A DNA stretch of 64,000 nucleotides from Lachnospiraceae bacterium (GCA_014804425.1 JAAUZV010000014.1:335018-399017); one strand, 5' to 3'. Shown: positions 53,583 to 61,972, counted from the stretch's first letter. Translations and numbers: made by a program. The notes: generated by a model from the sequence alone, not told the origin.

Positions 53583-53903
53583 TCATTCATCTGCAAAAAT
53601 ATTTTCATAGTCCTGAAGCTGATGATATATCGCGTCCACATAAACGGTCGAACCTTCTATCCGATAAAGCATCAGATAACGGTGCCACAAATGGATGACA
53701 CGGTATTCATCCTTTTTTAGCAGAGGATGAGAACAGGGTTTGAAACTTTCGGCAGCTTTTGAAAGCTGATTCCGTGTTTCCATAACATCCTGCCACACAT
53801 TACGGGCTGCCTGATCATTCAGCAGCGTATACTGCAAATAATCAACATAGCTGTTCAGTTGGGACAATGCTTTTGGTGAGATCATTACATCAAATAAATC
53901 CAT
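53583..53903 (-). CDS. RelE/ParE-family toxin
   Basis: A 106-residue basic protein with the ParE/RelE pattern: an N-terminal strand (DVMISPKALSQLNSYVDYL), two helices (ARNVWQDVMETRNQLSKAA), and strands EYRVIHLWHRYLMLYRIEGS and VYVDAIYHQLQDYENIF. Such toxins either cleave mRNA on the ribosome or block gyrase; the exact target cannot be read. The start overlaps the antitoxin gene by 14 bases, as usual for these pairs. The cassette is bracketed by direct repeats. Confidence 0.88.
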   Translation of the reverse strand: MDLFDVMISPKALSQLNSYVDYLQYTLLNDQAARNVWQDVMETRNQLSKAAESFKPCSHPLLKKDEYRVIHLWHRYLMLYRIEGSTVYVDAIYHQLQDYENIFADE

Positions 53904-54132
53904 GCTGTTTTCCCATTCTGCCTAAGGCGTCCTCCATGTTCAATCCCTGTCCTGCAGCAATCTGCTGACGTGATTCGGCAAGGTCGGAATAAACCTGCCC
54001 CTGACCGACCGGGACAAATGGATTGGCTGGTTTTCTGGCGTTGAACAACTGCCGTGTAAATTCCAAAACCTTGATTCTTGCCTCTTCCGGCATGGCTTCC
54101 AACATGGAAACCGTTGCATCCAAAGTGCTCAT
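53890..54132 (-). CDS. Antitoxin of the RelE/ParE-type pair
   Basis: An 80-residue acidic protein with an N-terminal helical part (TLDATVSMLEAMPEEARIKV, LEFTRQLFNAR), resembling DUF2281/VapB-like antitoxins. A flexible C-terminal part (YSDLAESRQQIAAGQGLNME) probably wraps the toxin. The ATG at 54132 follows AGAGGAGG by 6-7 bases; a 41-codon upstream extension of the frame has no ribosome site. It precedes and overlaps the toxin gene. Confidence 0.82.
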   Translation of the reverse strand: MSTLDATVSMLEAMPEEARIKVLEFTRQLFNARKPANPFVPVGQGQVYSDLAESRQQIAAGQGLNMEDALGRMGKQHGFI

Positions 54133-54252
54133 GGGAAATCCTCCTCTCATGATCGAACCAATCGGAAACACATTTCTTGCTATGAATGAATTATACCCGA
54201 AAAAGGCTTGCAGTTCAACATAAACAAGAACAGCAAGCACACATTGTATGTA

Positions 54253-54285
54253 CAACCGGTATTTTTTCCATGCGCTTAAAAGAGC
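54253..54285. repeat. Direct repeat copy B flanking the toxin-antitoxin cassette
   Basis: Matches 53537-53570 except for one missing T. This copy contains the last codons and stop of the SRAP gene (stop at 54276), so copy B is native sequence and copy A a duplicate, or both descend from an insertion event. Confidence 0.88.
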
Positions 54286-54989
54286 GTCATCTGCTCATAG
54301 TCCGTCGTGCGCTCTAAAAGACAGGGTTGTTTTTCCAGCAGATTTTTCGTCCGCTCCCCGTCCCATATCCAATCCGCGATCTCATCCGGCTCCAAAATGA
54401 GCGGCATGCGGTCATGCACCGGTTCCATGGATGCATTCGCCGCCGTCGTCAGGATGACAAACCGGTCGCCATCCTCATAACGCCGAAAACATCCCGCCAT
54501 AAAAAGTACAGGCGAATCGGTTCTGCGAAAACGATATTTTTCTTTTTTGTGATTCCACTCATAAAAGCCCGCCGCCGGAATCACAATGCGATGGTTTTTT
54601 ATCCCCTCCCGAAAGGTCGGTTTCTCCATCGCAGTTTCACTCCGGGCATTAAAAATAACCTGTCCTTTTTTGCCGTTTCCCTTCGGCGAATATCCCGGCA
54701 GCCCCCAGCGCAGCATGCGGCAATCCAAGGTTCTGTATCCCGCGGTATCCATCCCTGCGCCGAGCACGGGCGCAAGTGCCGCAGGGTAAATATCTCCCGC
54801 CTTCCCAATCCCTGCCGTAATGTCCTCTTTGCCTTCATTCCAAGGGTTCTGCTCCTGCGCAATTCCTGCCCCCTGTTCCTGCTTTGCTTCCTGCGCAGTC
54901 CGCTGTGCGCGCAGTTTTCCATCCACCCAGCGAATGACTTTTTCAATTTCTCTTGCCGTATCGTCCTCCATATAGTAGCGTCCGCACAT
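54276..54989 (-). CDS. SRAP-domain protein (YedK/HMCES-like abasic-site protector)
   Basis: A 237-residue SRAP protein. The catalytic Cys2 follows the start Met (MCGRYYM), with the Asn in FNARSE, Glu in PAAGFYEW and His in HDRMPLIL also present. The family forms a covalent link to abasic sites in single-stranded DNA. Residues 28-65 are an unusual Gln/Glu/Gly-rich insertion in the N-terminal region. Cys2 fixes the start at 54989, because it must be at the N-terminus after Met removal. It lies on the same strand and side as the SOS polymerase. Confidence 0.93.
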   Translation of the reverse strand: MCGRYYMEDDTAREIEKVIRWVDGKLRAQRTAQEAKQEQGAGIAQEQNPWNEGKEDITAGIGKAGDIYPAALAPVLGAGMDTAGYRTLDCRMLRWGLPGYSPKGNGKKGQVIFNARSETAMEKPTFREGIKNHRIVIPAAGFYEWNHKKEKYRFRRTDSPVLFMAGCFRRYEDGDRFVILTTAANASMEPVHDRMPLILEPDEIADWIWDGERTKNLLEKQPCLLERTTDYEQMTLF

Positions 54990-55034
54990 ATCTGACTCTC
55001 CTGCATCTCTGCTTTATAATTTCAATTCGGTAAA

Positions 55035-55382
55035 TCATTTGCAGAAGCCTAACTCATTTCCGTCCGGATCGGCTATTGTAAATTTTCTCGTCCCCCAAGG
55101 AGTATCATAAATCGGTTCAATAACAGTTACTTTATCTTTCAGTTGTTTCCAAAATAAATCTACTTCTTCCACTTCAAAATTTATTCTGCCACCATTATAT
55201 ATTTTTCCGTTCTCCGCAAGTCCAATAGCAAAACATGCTCCTACACCTTTGAAATCATAATAATTTGGATTTTCTTCGGGATAGCAACTGTCTATCTCAA
55301 ATCCTAAAACTTCCGTGTACCATTTCAACGATTTTTCAATATCACTTACCCCGATTTTTATATGTGTTAAATTTGTTTTCAT
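55035..55382 (-). CDS. VOC (glyoxalase/bleomycin-resistance) family protein
   Basis: A 115-residue protein with two beta-alpha-beta-beta-beta units typical of the vicinal oxygen chelate fold: HIKIGVSDIEKSLKWYTEVL at the start and TPWGTRKFTIADPDGNELGF at the end. Metal-ligand positions include the early His and the Glu of GNELGF. Substrate unknown. It lies 11 bp after another VOC gene, so the two are probably cotranscribed. Confidence 0.88.
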   Translation of the reverse strand: MKTNLTHIKIGVSDIEKSLKWYTEVLGFEIDSCYPEENPNYYDFKGVGACFAIGLAENGKIYNGGRINFEVEEVDLFWKQLKDKVTVIEPIYDTPWGTRKFTIADPDGNELGFCK

Positions 55383-55393
55383 CTTTATCCACC

Positions 55394-55741
55394 TTACAAT
55401 AGCAATATAATATTTCCATCAATATCTTTAAATACAAGTTCTTGTCCGCCCCAATCTGCCGTATGTGGCGGGTCAATATTGATTCCTTTTGACTTAATTT
55501 CCTCATATGTTTTATGCACATCATCAGTTTCTAAAACGACAGTAACAAATCCCGCAGTAGACTTGCCCCAGTTATTTTCATTCCACACACAGACCGTTCC
55601 CCCTTGTTCAGGGTCTCCGATATACCAGCCGTCATAATTATTATCCTCGACAAACACAGGTGCACCAATAGTTCTGTAAAAATTCGCTAATGCTTCTGGG
55701 TCTTTTGATGATATGTTTATGCACTTAAAATTTTTTATCAT
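55394..55741 (-). CDS. VOC family protein
   Basis: A 115-residue VOC-fold protein. It has KCINISSKDPEALANFYRTI near the start, GGTVCVWNENNWGKSTAGFV in the middle, and ADWGGQELVFKDIDGNIILL at the end. ATG 55741 follows GGAGGAAGTAA; the longer frame upstream lacks a ribosome site. It resembles its neighbour in size and fold but not closely in sequence. Role unknown. Confidence 0.85.
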   Translation of the reverse strand: MIKNFKCINISSKDPEALANFYRTIGAPVFVEDNNYDGWYIGDPEQGGTVCVWNENNWGKSTAGFVTVVLETDDVHKTYEEIKSKGINIDPPHTADWGGQELVFKDIDGNIILLL

Positions 55742-55878
55742 TTTACTTCCTCCTTCATTTTCCTCCAGTTTTACAAAAAATGCCAGTTTGTTATTGCAAT
55801 TATAACCTATTATTAACGGGTACACAATTCCGAAAAAGGAATAAAACATTAATTGATTTTCCCGCATGTCAATACTTT

Positions 55879-56514
55879 TTACAGCGCGCTTTTGATCGGA
55901 TGCCTGATGACAGTTTTGAGCCGTTCCGGCGCCACCTTTCTTGCGTCGCTTAAATAAATCTCATGATGATAACGGCTTTCCGTAATGTCGAGCTCGTAAC
56001 CCTGCTCCTCCATAAAATCATGCATCAGGCGGACCGTTTTCGGCTCATCGTCATATGCGCCGATATGCATACATTGCACGCACAGTCCCTCATCGTAGGT
56101 CAGCCATTCCACTTTTGAAAAATCTGCTTTCTTCTTCCGCTCGGCTTCCCCGATTGCCCAGTTAAAATCTGCTTTTGTCACAAAATCGGGCAGTCTGATC
56201 ACGGAGATAAATTGAAAATTTTCTTTATGGGCATAATCGATTCCCTTTACGCCGTCCTGCCACCAAAAGCCCTCCAGCGGCGGAACAACATAGTCAAAAT
56301 ATCCCTCGATCCGGTGATCGCCCATTTTGCTCATTTTAATCGTAAACGCGATCGCGTAGAGCAGTCCGATGGACTGTTTGTACTCGCTTCCTTCTTCATT
56401 CGGATCGCCGCTGCCGCGGACCGCCAGATAATTCATAGGCGGTATTTCCACAATGCCCGGTTTATTCTTTGGCATGTAAAACTCTTTATATTCTTTTTTA
56501 TAATCAAACGCCAT
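55879..56514 (-). CDS. GyrI-like domain protein
   Basis: A 211-residue protein with a GyrI-like/SOUL-type small-ligand-binding fold. Visible pieces are PGIVEIPPMNYLAVRGSGDP near 18, the central WWQDGVKGIDYAHKENF and the C-terminal YELDITESRYHHEIYLSD, close to the standalone GyrI-like proteins of Firmicutes. These bind drugs or other aromatic ligands. The start overlaps the end of the MmcQ/DUF3795 gene by 11 bases, so the two are coupled. Confidence 0.85.
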   Translation of the reverse strand: MAFDYKKEYKEFYMPKNKPGIVEIPPMNYLAVRGSGDPNEEGSEYKQSIGLLYAIAFTIKMSKMGDHRIEGYFDYVVPPLEGFWWQDGVKGIDYAHKENFQFISVIRLPDFVTKADFNWAIGEAERKKKADFSKVEWLTYDEGLCVQCMHIGAYDDEPKTVRLMHDFMEEQGYELDITESRYHHEIYLSDARKVAPERLKTVIRHPIKSAL

Positions 56515-57181
56515 ATGCTTTCCTTCCTCTCACATTTTCGACCCGCTGACGGATATTGTCTTCAAATTCCTCGTCCGACATGGACGGGTCTTTGGTGTTT
56601 CTCCAAATATCGCACGGAAGGTTCTGACAGCCGCCGCAGCTTTTCTGCTTTTTTTGATTAACCGAGCATTCATAAATGGGGCAGGCCTGTCCCTCCGGCG
56701 CGTGAAATACTTTTCCGGCACTCTCGTTACAGCCCTTGCACATCGACCCGTAACAGCCGCATTCGCTGCATTTTGTACCACAGCAGCTCAGCGTCTCAGG
56801 CGTAATTTTGCTGCAAGCCGCGCCCCCCAATATCTCCTTCTGCTTTTTTTGGCTCAGTCCGCCAAGCACCAGCTGATACGATTTATCCAACATATCTTTC
56901 AACAGCTCATCCGGCACTGCGCCGTCCGGCTTTACGGAATTCCAATGCACTTTATTCATATAAAATCCGGGAACGATGTCCTCATATTGCTGTCGGAGAA
57001 AAGACCCCTCCACCGGTTCCAGTTTCAATGTGATATAGTAGGGTTCATCGTTTTCCCCCATGCAGACGGCCGCAAACATCTTGCCGCCGATCTGATAGCG
57101 AAGCCAATTCCAATCCTTCTGCAAATCCTTCGTCACTCCCGGTTTGCTCAACAAAAATTCATCGATCCATGTATATTTCAT
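56504..57181 (-). CDS. MmcQ/YjbR-like domain fused to a Cys-rich DUF3795-like domain
   Basis: A 225-residue fusion. Residues 1-115 form an MmcQ/YjbR DNA-binding-like fold (YQIGGKMFAAVCMGENDEPY, YITLKL, and MNKVHWNSVKPDG). Residues 125-215 contain ten or more Cys in CxxC-type pairs (CCGTKCSECGCYGSMCKGC, CPIYEC, CGGCQNLPCDIW), the DUF3795 pattern, probably binding zinc. The joint function is unknown. The ATG at 57181 is preferred because GGGGG stands six bases before it; the ATG at 57187 is two codons earlier. Confidence 0.82.
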   Translation of the reverse strand: MKYTWIDEFLLSKPGVTKDLQKDWNWLRYQIGGKMFAAVCMGENDEPYYITLKLEPVEGSFLRQQYEDIVPGFYMNKVHWNSVKPDGAVPDELLKDMLDKSYQLVLGGLSQKKQKEILGGAACSKITPETLSCCGTKCSECGCYGSMCKGCNESAGKVFHAPEGQACPIYECSVNQKKQKSCGGCQNLPCDIWRNTKDPSMSDEEFEDNIRQRVENVRGRKAYGV

Positions 57182-57336
57182 CTTCATCCCCCATTCCCTC
57201 CATTCTTACTCCATCTATGCGTTTAAATAAATGCACAACGTATCCTATTTCTCTTCATTGCTTGCCTGCGCCGGTTACCCCCGGAACCACCGCTGTTCTT
57301 TACTGCCGTCTCCATCGCTTTATCACTTGGAAACCG

Positions 57337-58254
57337 CTACTCCCCGTGCGAATCATATCTCCTGCGCATCCGTTCAAAACACGCGATGAGCTCCGCTCGG
57401 ATCTCCTCCGGTTCCAAAAGCTCCGCTTTTTCCCGAAACGTCATGAGCCACGTGATCAGGTTTTCCCTGTTTGTATAATCCGCCTGAAAAAGCAGCTTCC
57501 CGTCCTTCGTTTCCCGAAAACATTGCGTCCCGAACTCTTCGACCAGTCTCCATTTGCATTCCGGCTCAAAAAGCGCCTTCACCTTAATCCCGCCGGGAAA
57601 GATACCCTCATCATTTAAATCCGGCACATCTGCTTTCCTCTTTACAAACACCTCCTCCGACACGCGCACATCCTCCATGCGGTTTAGCTTAAACAGCCGG
57701 AAATCCTCCCGCATTTTACACCAGCCCCACACATACCAGTTTGACCAGCGAAAGATCAGATAATACGGTTCGATGCGCCGGACGGATTCGCCGCTCGGAG
57801 AATAGTAGGTAAACAGCAGTTCTTTTTTCACATCAATCGCGGCGCGTATCAATTCAATCTTTGGCGCAAGTGATTCTTTATACCATGAAGACAGATCGAT
57901 CAGCACCGACTGATTTCCGACCAAAAAATCAGACGATCCCACCGATAATTTTTCCATCAATTGTCCATACCGATTGGTTCCGTTTACACTGTCCAAGCTG
58001 CGAAGCCCCGCGAGAATATCCTGCATCTCCGCGTGATTCACCAGTGTCCGGTCAATCTTATAGTTGTCCATAATCGAGATGCCGCCGCCCGCTCCCTGCC
58101 TCGTCACAATCGGAATGCCGGCTTTGCAAAGGTCTTCGATATCCCGGTTGATCGTCCGTCTGGAAACCTCAAACTTCTCCGCCAGGTCAGGCGCGGTCAC
58201 CGTATCCTTTTGCAGCAATATGGACAAAATTCCGATCAGTCTGTCTATTTTCAT
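57337..58254 (-). CDS. WYL-domain transcriptional regulator (HTH_11 type)
   Basis: A 305-residue regulator. The N-terminal winged HTH is VTAPDLAEKFEVSRRTINRD, then IEDLC. The WYL domain lies near 140-225 (LLFTYYSPSGESVRRIEPYY, LIFRWSNWYVWGWCKMREDF, RLFKLNRM) and is followed by the usual C-terminal extension. WYL domains sense nucleic acid or nucleotide ligands. The ATG at 58254 follows GGGAGGG. A 10-bp inverted repeat 90 bases upstream may be its own operator. Confidence 0.9.
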   Translation of the reverse strand: MKIDRLIGILSILLQKDTVTAPDLAEKFEVSRRTINRDIEDLCKAGIPIVTRQGAGGGISIMDNYKIDRTLVNHAEMQDILAGLRSLDSVNGTNRYGQLMEKLSVGSSDFLVGNQSVLIDLSSWYKESLAPKIELIRAAIDVKKELLFTYYSPSGESVRRIEPYYLIFRWSNWYVWGWCKMREDFRLFKLNRMEDVRVSEEVFVKRKADVPDLNDEGIFPGGIKVKALFEPECKWRLVEEFGTQCFRETKDGKLLFQADYTNRENLITWLMTFREKAELLEPEEIRAELIACFERMRRRYDSHGE

Positions 58255-58343
58255 GGCGGCCCTCCCGCATGCCGCGACTTTCTCTCACGGCACATTGCTT
58301 TTATTTCCGCTTCTGTCCCCGCTTCACACTATCATAGAGCGCG

Positions 58344-58369
58344 AAACATGACAGCTGTGTGTCATGTTT
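58344..58369. promoter_or_regulatory. 10-bp inverted repeat upstream of the WYL regulator
   Basis: AAACATGACA (58344-58353) and TGTCATGTTT (58360-58369) form a perfect inverted repeat with a 6-base spacer. A TATGAT-like -10 follows on the minus strand at 58336-58331. No U-tract follows, so an operator for a dimeric regulator fits better than a terminator. Confidence 0.55.
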
Positions 58370-58385
58370 GGATTAAAAAATAAAA

Positions 58386-58604
58386 TCAATATTCCTTTGT
58401 GATCTCCCCCGCAGAAATACCGTACCTGCTCAAAAAGACTTCTTTATCCCGCTCGTCCCGGATCAGCATGATCTCCTCAAATTTTCCGGTATGAAGATTC
58501 TTAAATCCGGCAACCTGCTCTCCCGTGCAGATGCTGACGCGGATAACCGGCTTTACATTCTCTTTGTCATAGTATTCCACTTGAGGCTTCTTTTTTCCGA
58601 ACAT
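58386..58604 (-). CDS. Small uncharacterised protein
   Basis: A 72-residue protein, basic at the start (MFGKKKPQVEYYDKENVKPV) and with two or three beta-strands (VIRVSICTGEQVAGFKNLHT, EIMLIRDERDKEVFLSRY). The ATG at 58604 is well supported by AAAAAGGAGGAAGG. It lies 36 bp after the CPBP protease gene and is probably cotranscribed. Function unknown. Confidence 0.75.
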   Translation of the reverse strand: MFGKKKPQVEYYDKENVKPVIRVSICTGEQVAGFKNLHTGKFEEIMLIRDERDKEVFLSRYGISAGEITKEY

Positions 58605-58640
58605 GCCCTTCCTCCTTTTTCTGCGATGCATCCGTGCCGA

Positions 58641-59273
58641 CTATAGCATGCCGATGATCGTAAATACCACGTCCGCTCCGTTTCCCACGAAATTGACGAG
58701 GAAATGCGCCGTCATCGGGATAAAGACATTCTTGGTTTTTACATAGGAAACGCTGAGCGGCAGCGCCCAGAGCATCGTGAGAAAAATCCCCCACGGTGTC
58801 AGGGAATGCTCCGCCGCATAAAGAAGCATGCTGAAAACCACGGTCGCCGCCATCACATTTTTATTTTCCGTCACAATCAGATTTTTCCGATAAAAGGTCT
58901 CCTCCACAACGGGCGGCAGAACAATCGTCGAAATGGCAAACAATACGAGTTTGAACCAATTGTCACGCCTTAATCCGATCATTCCCGTATCCCATTGCGG
59001 AAACGTGCTTTCCAATATCATGGTTGCCGCAAACGCCAGCATAAAAAAGAATACGGTGATCCCCACAGGCTTCCAAAACGCTTTTCCGCCTTTTAAATTT
59101 TTTCCCCACTCCTTTGCCGAGAAATCCTTTACCGCGACGAAATACAGGAGCAGCACAAAATAAAACAGAAAATTCGTATAAATAAAATACTCCGCCGGAA
59201 TCACAAAACACGAAATAATAAAAGCAATTTCTACCGCCAGCGGAAAAAGATTTTTCTTCCAATACGCGTTCAT
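58641..59273 (-). CDS. CPBP-family intramembrane metalloprotease
   Basis: A 210-residue membrane protein with about seven helices. The CPBP/Abi motifs are present: EETFYRKNL (EExxxR) near 140, AAEHSLTPWG near 170 with His, and AHFLVNFVGN near 195. These proteases are related to CAAX prenyl endopeptidase; in Gram-positive bacteria several act in bacteriocin self-protection or processing. ATG 59273 follows GAAGGAGAG; METVMKER upstream lacks a site. Confidence 0.9.
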   Translation of the reverse strand: MNAYWKKNLFPLAVEIAFIISCFVIPAEYFIYTNFLFYFVLLLYFVAVKDFSAKEWGKNLKGGKAFWKPVGITVFFFMLAFAATMILESTFPQWDTGMIGLRRDNWFKLVLFAISTIVLPPVVEETFYRKNLIVTENKNVMAATVVFSMLLYAAEHSLTPWGIFLTMLWALPLSVSYVKTKNVFIPMTAHFLVNFVGNGADVVFTIIGML

Positions 59274-59333
59274 TTTTCTCTCCTTCATCACCGTTTCCAT
59301 CGTCCGCACCGCTTTTCTCTGCCGGACCATCTC

Positions 59334-60101
59334 CTAGCGCGAAATCCGCACCGCCAGCTCCAGCGCGATCATGGCGATCCGGTCTTTTTCTTCCAGTTTG
59401 GAATGATTGCTTAAACTCCGCACATCCCATTCCTCGGCATCCAGATTGTCCGCCGCGTAGAAAAACTGCACCAAATCTTTTTCCCGAAACTGCGCGACCG
59501 CCGCGTCCGCCGAGCATTCCATGTCCACACAAATACAGCCCTGCTCTTTTCTCCGCCTGATCTTTTCCGGCGTCTCACGGTAAATCGCATCTGTCGTCCA
59601 TGTTTTTCCTACCGTATAGTTCACCTGAAGTTCGTCCAGCATTCCGGTGAACACTTCCAGATATTTCCTATTTACGTCGATCTCATCCGATGCAGGCGCA
59701 TAATGGTAGCTTGTTCCCTCATCCCTCACCGCGCAATCAGGAATGATGACAGAGCAGTCGTCGATGCTTTTATCAAGCACACCGCAGGTTCCGAAAATGA
59801 TCGCTTTCTTCACACCCATCATATATACATCTTCCAACATCGCCACACTTGTCGGCGCTCCGACGTCAATCATAAACAGCGCAATATCCGTGCCCTTGTA
59901 AACTGCCTTGTAAACCGGTTTCACACCATTAGCAGTACATGTCTCTGCAATGATCTTTGCATCCAGTTCCCCGACCATTCTCTCAAATGTCATACAGGAG
60001 TAACAGGCGACTGCCACCTCGGGCATGCCCTCCACCGGCGTGATAATATCTTCCGGATTGATAAATGCTTTTTTTATTGGATCAAATTCTGTTAAGATCA
60101 T
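59334..60101 (-). CDS. Nucleoside phosphorylase-like protein
   Basis: A 255-residue PNP/UDP-family phosphorylase. The phosphate-binding strand is FMIDVGAPTSVAMLEDVYMM near 65-85. The family core AIIFGTCGVLDKSI is near 95. Base/ribose recognition is WTTDAIYRETPEKIRRRKEQ, then GCICVDMECSADAAVA with the catalytic-type Glu of DMECS near 200. It likely cleaves a purine or uridine nucleoside. ATG 60101 follows GGAGGG by 8 bases. It is 28 bases downstream of a methyltransferase gene. Confidence 0.88.
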   Translation of the reverse strand: MILTEFDPIKKAFINPEDIITPVEGMPEVAVACYSCMTFERMVGELDAKIIAETCTANGVKPVYKAVYKGTDIALFMIDVGAPTSVAMLEDVYMMGVKKAIIFGTCGVLDKSIDDCSVIIPDCAVRDEGTSYHYAPASDEIDVNRKYLEVFTGMLDELQVNYTVGKTWTTDAIYRETPEKIRRRKEQGCICVDMECSADAAVAQFREKDLVQFFYAADNLDAEEWDVRSLSNHSKLEEKDRIAMIALELAVRISR

Positions 60102-60129
60102 GGTTCTATTCCCTCCTGTACTTCTCACG

Positions 60130-60819
60130 CTATTTTCTCAGCAGTACATGATGAAGGAACGCAATGCTCCGATATTCTTCTATATCGGAAACCCGCTGCT
60201 CCAAACGCATCATCTTTTGCTGCCATTCTTCTTCCTTCTGTATGTCCTGATTCTGCTGCAAATCCCAAAACGTCCGCATACCCAGAATCTTTTCGATCCG
60301 CAGCTTTGGCGCCCATTTGATCAGATCCTCATCCTCGTAATAATGAATTTCCCCAAACTGGGGACTCACGCCGCATGCTCCGTCCAGCAATTCATTCGCA
60401 TGTTCAAAATTGTTCAGCAGTACCGTCATCTGCATGACGCGCCCCGGACGGTTATGCTTCAATACGGAAAGAAGTCCGTCTTTTTTTAACAGTCGTTGAA
60501 ATTCCATTAAGATTTCCGCGCGCTCTGCGGCATATTCCAGCACATTATGACAAAAAATCACATCAAACGATTCGTCCTCATATCGGGACAATAATTTGAA
60601 ATCCCCGCAGATCTGCTCCACATCTTCATACGGATTCTCCGCAAGTGTCTGCGCATTCGGCTCTATCGCGATCACAGTATTATCCTTTGCATAATGTGCG
60701 CCCATCACGCCGTTTCCGCAGCCGAACTCCAAAATCCGTTTTCCCGAAAATTCCCCGAGCTGCTCCCATGTCAGTTTTTTCTGAAGCTGTTCCCATATCC
60801 TCAATTCATGTATGTTCAT
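60130..60819 (-). CDS. SAM-dependent methyltransferase
   Basis: A 229-residue class I methyltransferase. The SAM-binding motif I is ILEFGCGNGVMGAHYA near 29-44, with acidic VIAIEPNAQ as motif II, CGDFKLLSRYEDESFDVIFC as motif III/IV and LLSVLKHNRPGRVMQM later. The last 45 residues are a Gln/Glu-rich helix (LQQNQDIQKEEEWQQKMMRL). Substrate unknown. ATG 60819 follows GGAGGTTAGT and abuts the stop of the ICMT-like gene, so the two are coupled. Confidence 0.9.
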   Translation of the reverse strand: MNIHELRIWEQLQKKLTWEQLGEFSGKRILEFGCGNGVMGAHYAKDNTVIAIEPNAQTLAENPYEDVEQICGDFKLLSRYEDESFDVIFCHNVLEYAAERAEILMEFQRLLKKDGLLSVLKHNRPGRVMQMTVLLNNFEHANELLDGACGVSPQFGEIHYYEDEDLIKWAPKLRIEKILGMRTFWDLQQNQDIQKEEEWQQKMMRLEQRVSDIEEYRSIAFLHHVLLRK

Positions 60820-60820
60820 A

Positions 60821-61414
60821 CTAACCTCCAATCCTTCTCCCCAAATACCGGTTCACCTTTTTTCTGTAATCCAGATAGGCTTCTCCAAACGTCCGAACGA
60901 GAAAATCTTCCTCCACATTCACGATCTGCAAATGGAACATCAGACCTGCAAATACCGATACCGCAAGCAGAACCCAGTTAAAAAACATCAGCACGATCCC
61001 TATGTAAACAAGGTCAAAGCCAAGGAACGCAGGATTGCGGCTGATCTGATAAATACCGCCTGTGACAAGCTCCGTGCGCTCCGTCTCGGAGACGCCCGCA
61101 CGCCAACTGTCCCGCATCGTCACCACCGCCAAAATAAAAACCAACACCCCGCAGCTTCCGATCAGCACGCCCGCGATTCTTGCCCATAGCGGAAGGGGCG
61201 ATGTGTCCAAAATAATACTGACAACCTCCGCGGCAGGTACGAGAAGTGACGCGATTTTCATTGTAATCTCAATGCGCTTCACAAGCCCTGTCTTCCCTTT
61301 TCCCATCTGATTAGTCTGTATGCCTTTTTTTCTCTGCGATATCATTTTTGTAAAATAGCATCCGTAAAATGCCAGTAATATCACGATCGCCGTGATCTGA
61401 AAGCCTATAGTCAT
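60821..61414 (-). CDS. Isoprenylcysteine carboxyl methyltransferase-like (ICMT/PEMT family) protein
   Basis: A 197-residue membrane protein with about five helices. The C-terminal catalytic region has GIYQISRNPAFLGFDLVYIG (near 120-140) and VEEDFLVRTFGEAYLDYRKK (near 170-190), the cofactor-binding pattern of the ICMT/PEMT family. Bacterial members methylate lipids or small hydrophobic compounds. It is followed directly by a soluble methyltransferase gene. Confidence 0.88.
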   Translation of the reverse strand: MTIGFQITAIVILLAFYGCYFTKMISQRKKGIQTNQMGKGKTGLVKRIEITMKIASLLVPAAEVVSIILDTSPLPLWARIAGVLIGSCGVLVFILAVVTMRDSWRAGVSETERTELVTGGIYQISRNPAFLGFDLVYIGIVLMFFNWVLLAVSVFAGLMFHLQIVNVEEDFLVRTFGEAYLDYRKKVNRYLGRRIGG

Positions 61415-61426
61415 TGTTTTGCCCTT

Positions 61427-61972
61427 TCAATCCGTTTCCTTTTTGCATAAGAGCTTGTAGCATGCATATGTATAATCCTTAAAAGAATGGATGTCCTTTA
61501 GCAATCCTTTTTTCAATTGATCGGCCGTATGGAGCGCAAGATCAAATTGCTCCTGCGAGATGTCTTTTTGCCGCAGCGCTTCTTCCAGTTCATCCATGTC
61601 ATCCACTTTGATCTCGCCGTTCGGATAAACCACCAGATCCAAGTACAGATCGTCAAACCACGGCATACCGTCCGCATCCGTTCCCTGACCCGCGATCATA
61701 TCAATGTACCATACAATGATATCGCTTTTTTCATTCATCATGGCAGTGATACAATAAAAATCATTCTGCGGCAAAATACTTAGCCATTTAATCCCCCCAT
61801 CGCAGACCACGATCTCTTCCCCGTTGAATTTCCATTTCTGCACTTCACTTACCTGTCGAATGTCGATCAGACCGAGATATCCCTCAAAGAAGTCCCCCGT
61901 CACTCTTTTGCCGGTCATCTTTTTCGACAAAATGCATTTCCATTCATCATAGGATAATCTGCATCTTTTCAT
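61427..61972 (-). CDS. DUF402-domain protein
   Basis: A 181-residue soluble protein. The DUF402 core is SDIIVWYIDMIAGQGTDADG, then MPWFDDLYLDLVVYPNGEIK and VDDMDELEEALRQKDISQEQ. The Asp/Glu cluster matches the metal-binding pattern of FomD/DUF402 phosphohydrolases. It probably hydrolyses a nucleotide-linked phosphate. ATG 61972 follows AAGGAGGAG. It is 12 bp upstream of the ICMT-like gene. Confidence 0.82.
   Translation of the reverse strand: MKRCRLSYDEWKCILSKKMTGKRVTGDFFEGYLGLIDIRQVSEVQKWKFNGEEIVVCDGGIKWLSILPQNDFYCITAMMNEKSDIIVWYIDMIAGQGTDADGMPWFDDLYLDLVVYPNGEIKVDDMDELEEALRQKDISQEQFDLALHTADQLKKGLLKDIHSFKDYTYACYKLLCKKETD

Noticed and set aside
53571..54252. Insertion sequence or transposon
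   Set aside because: No transposase gene or terminal inverted repeats; only a toxin-antitoxin pair lies between the direct repeats.
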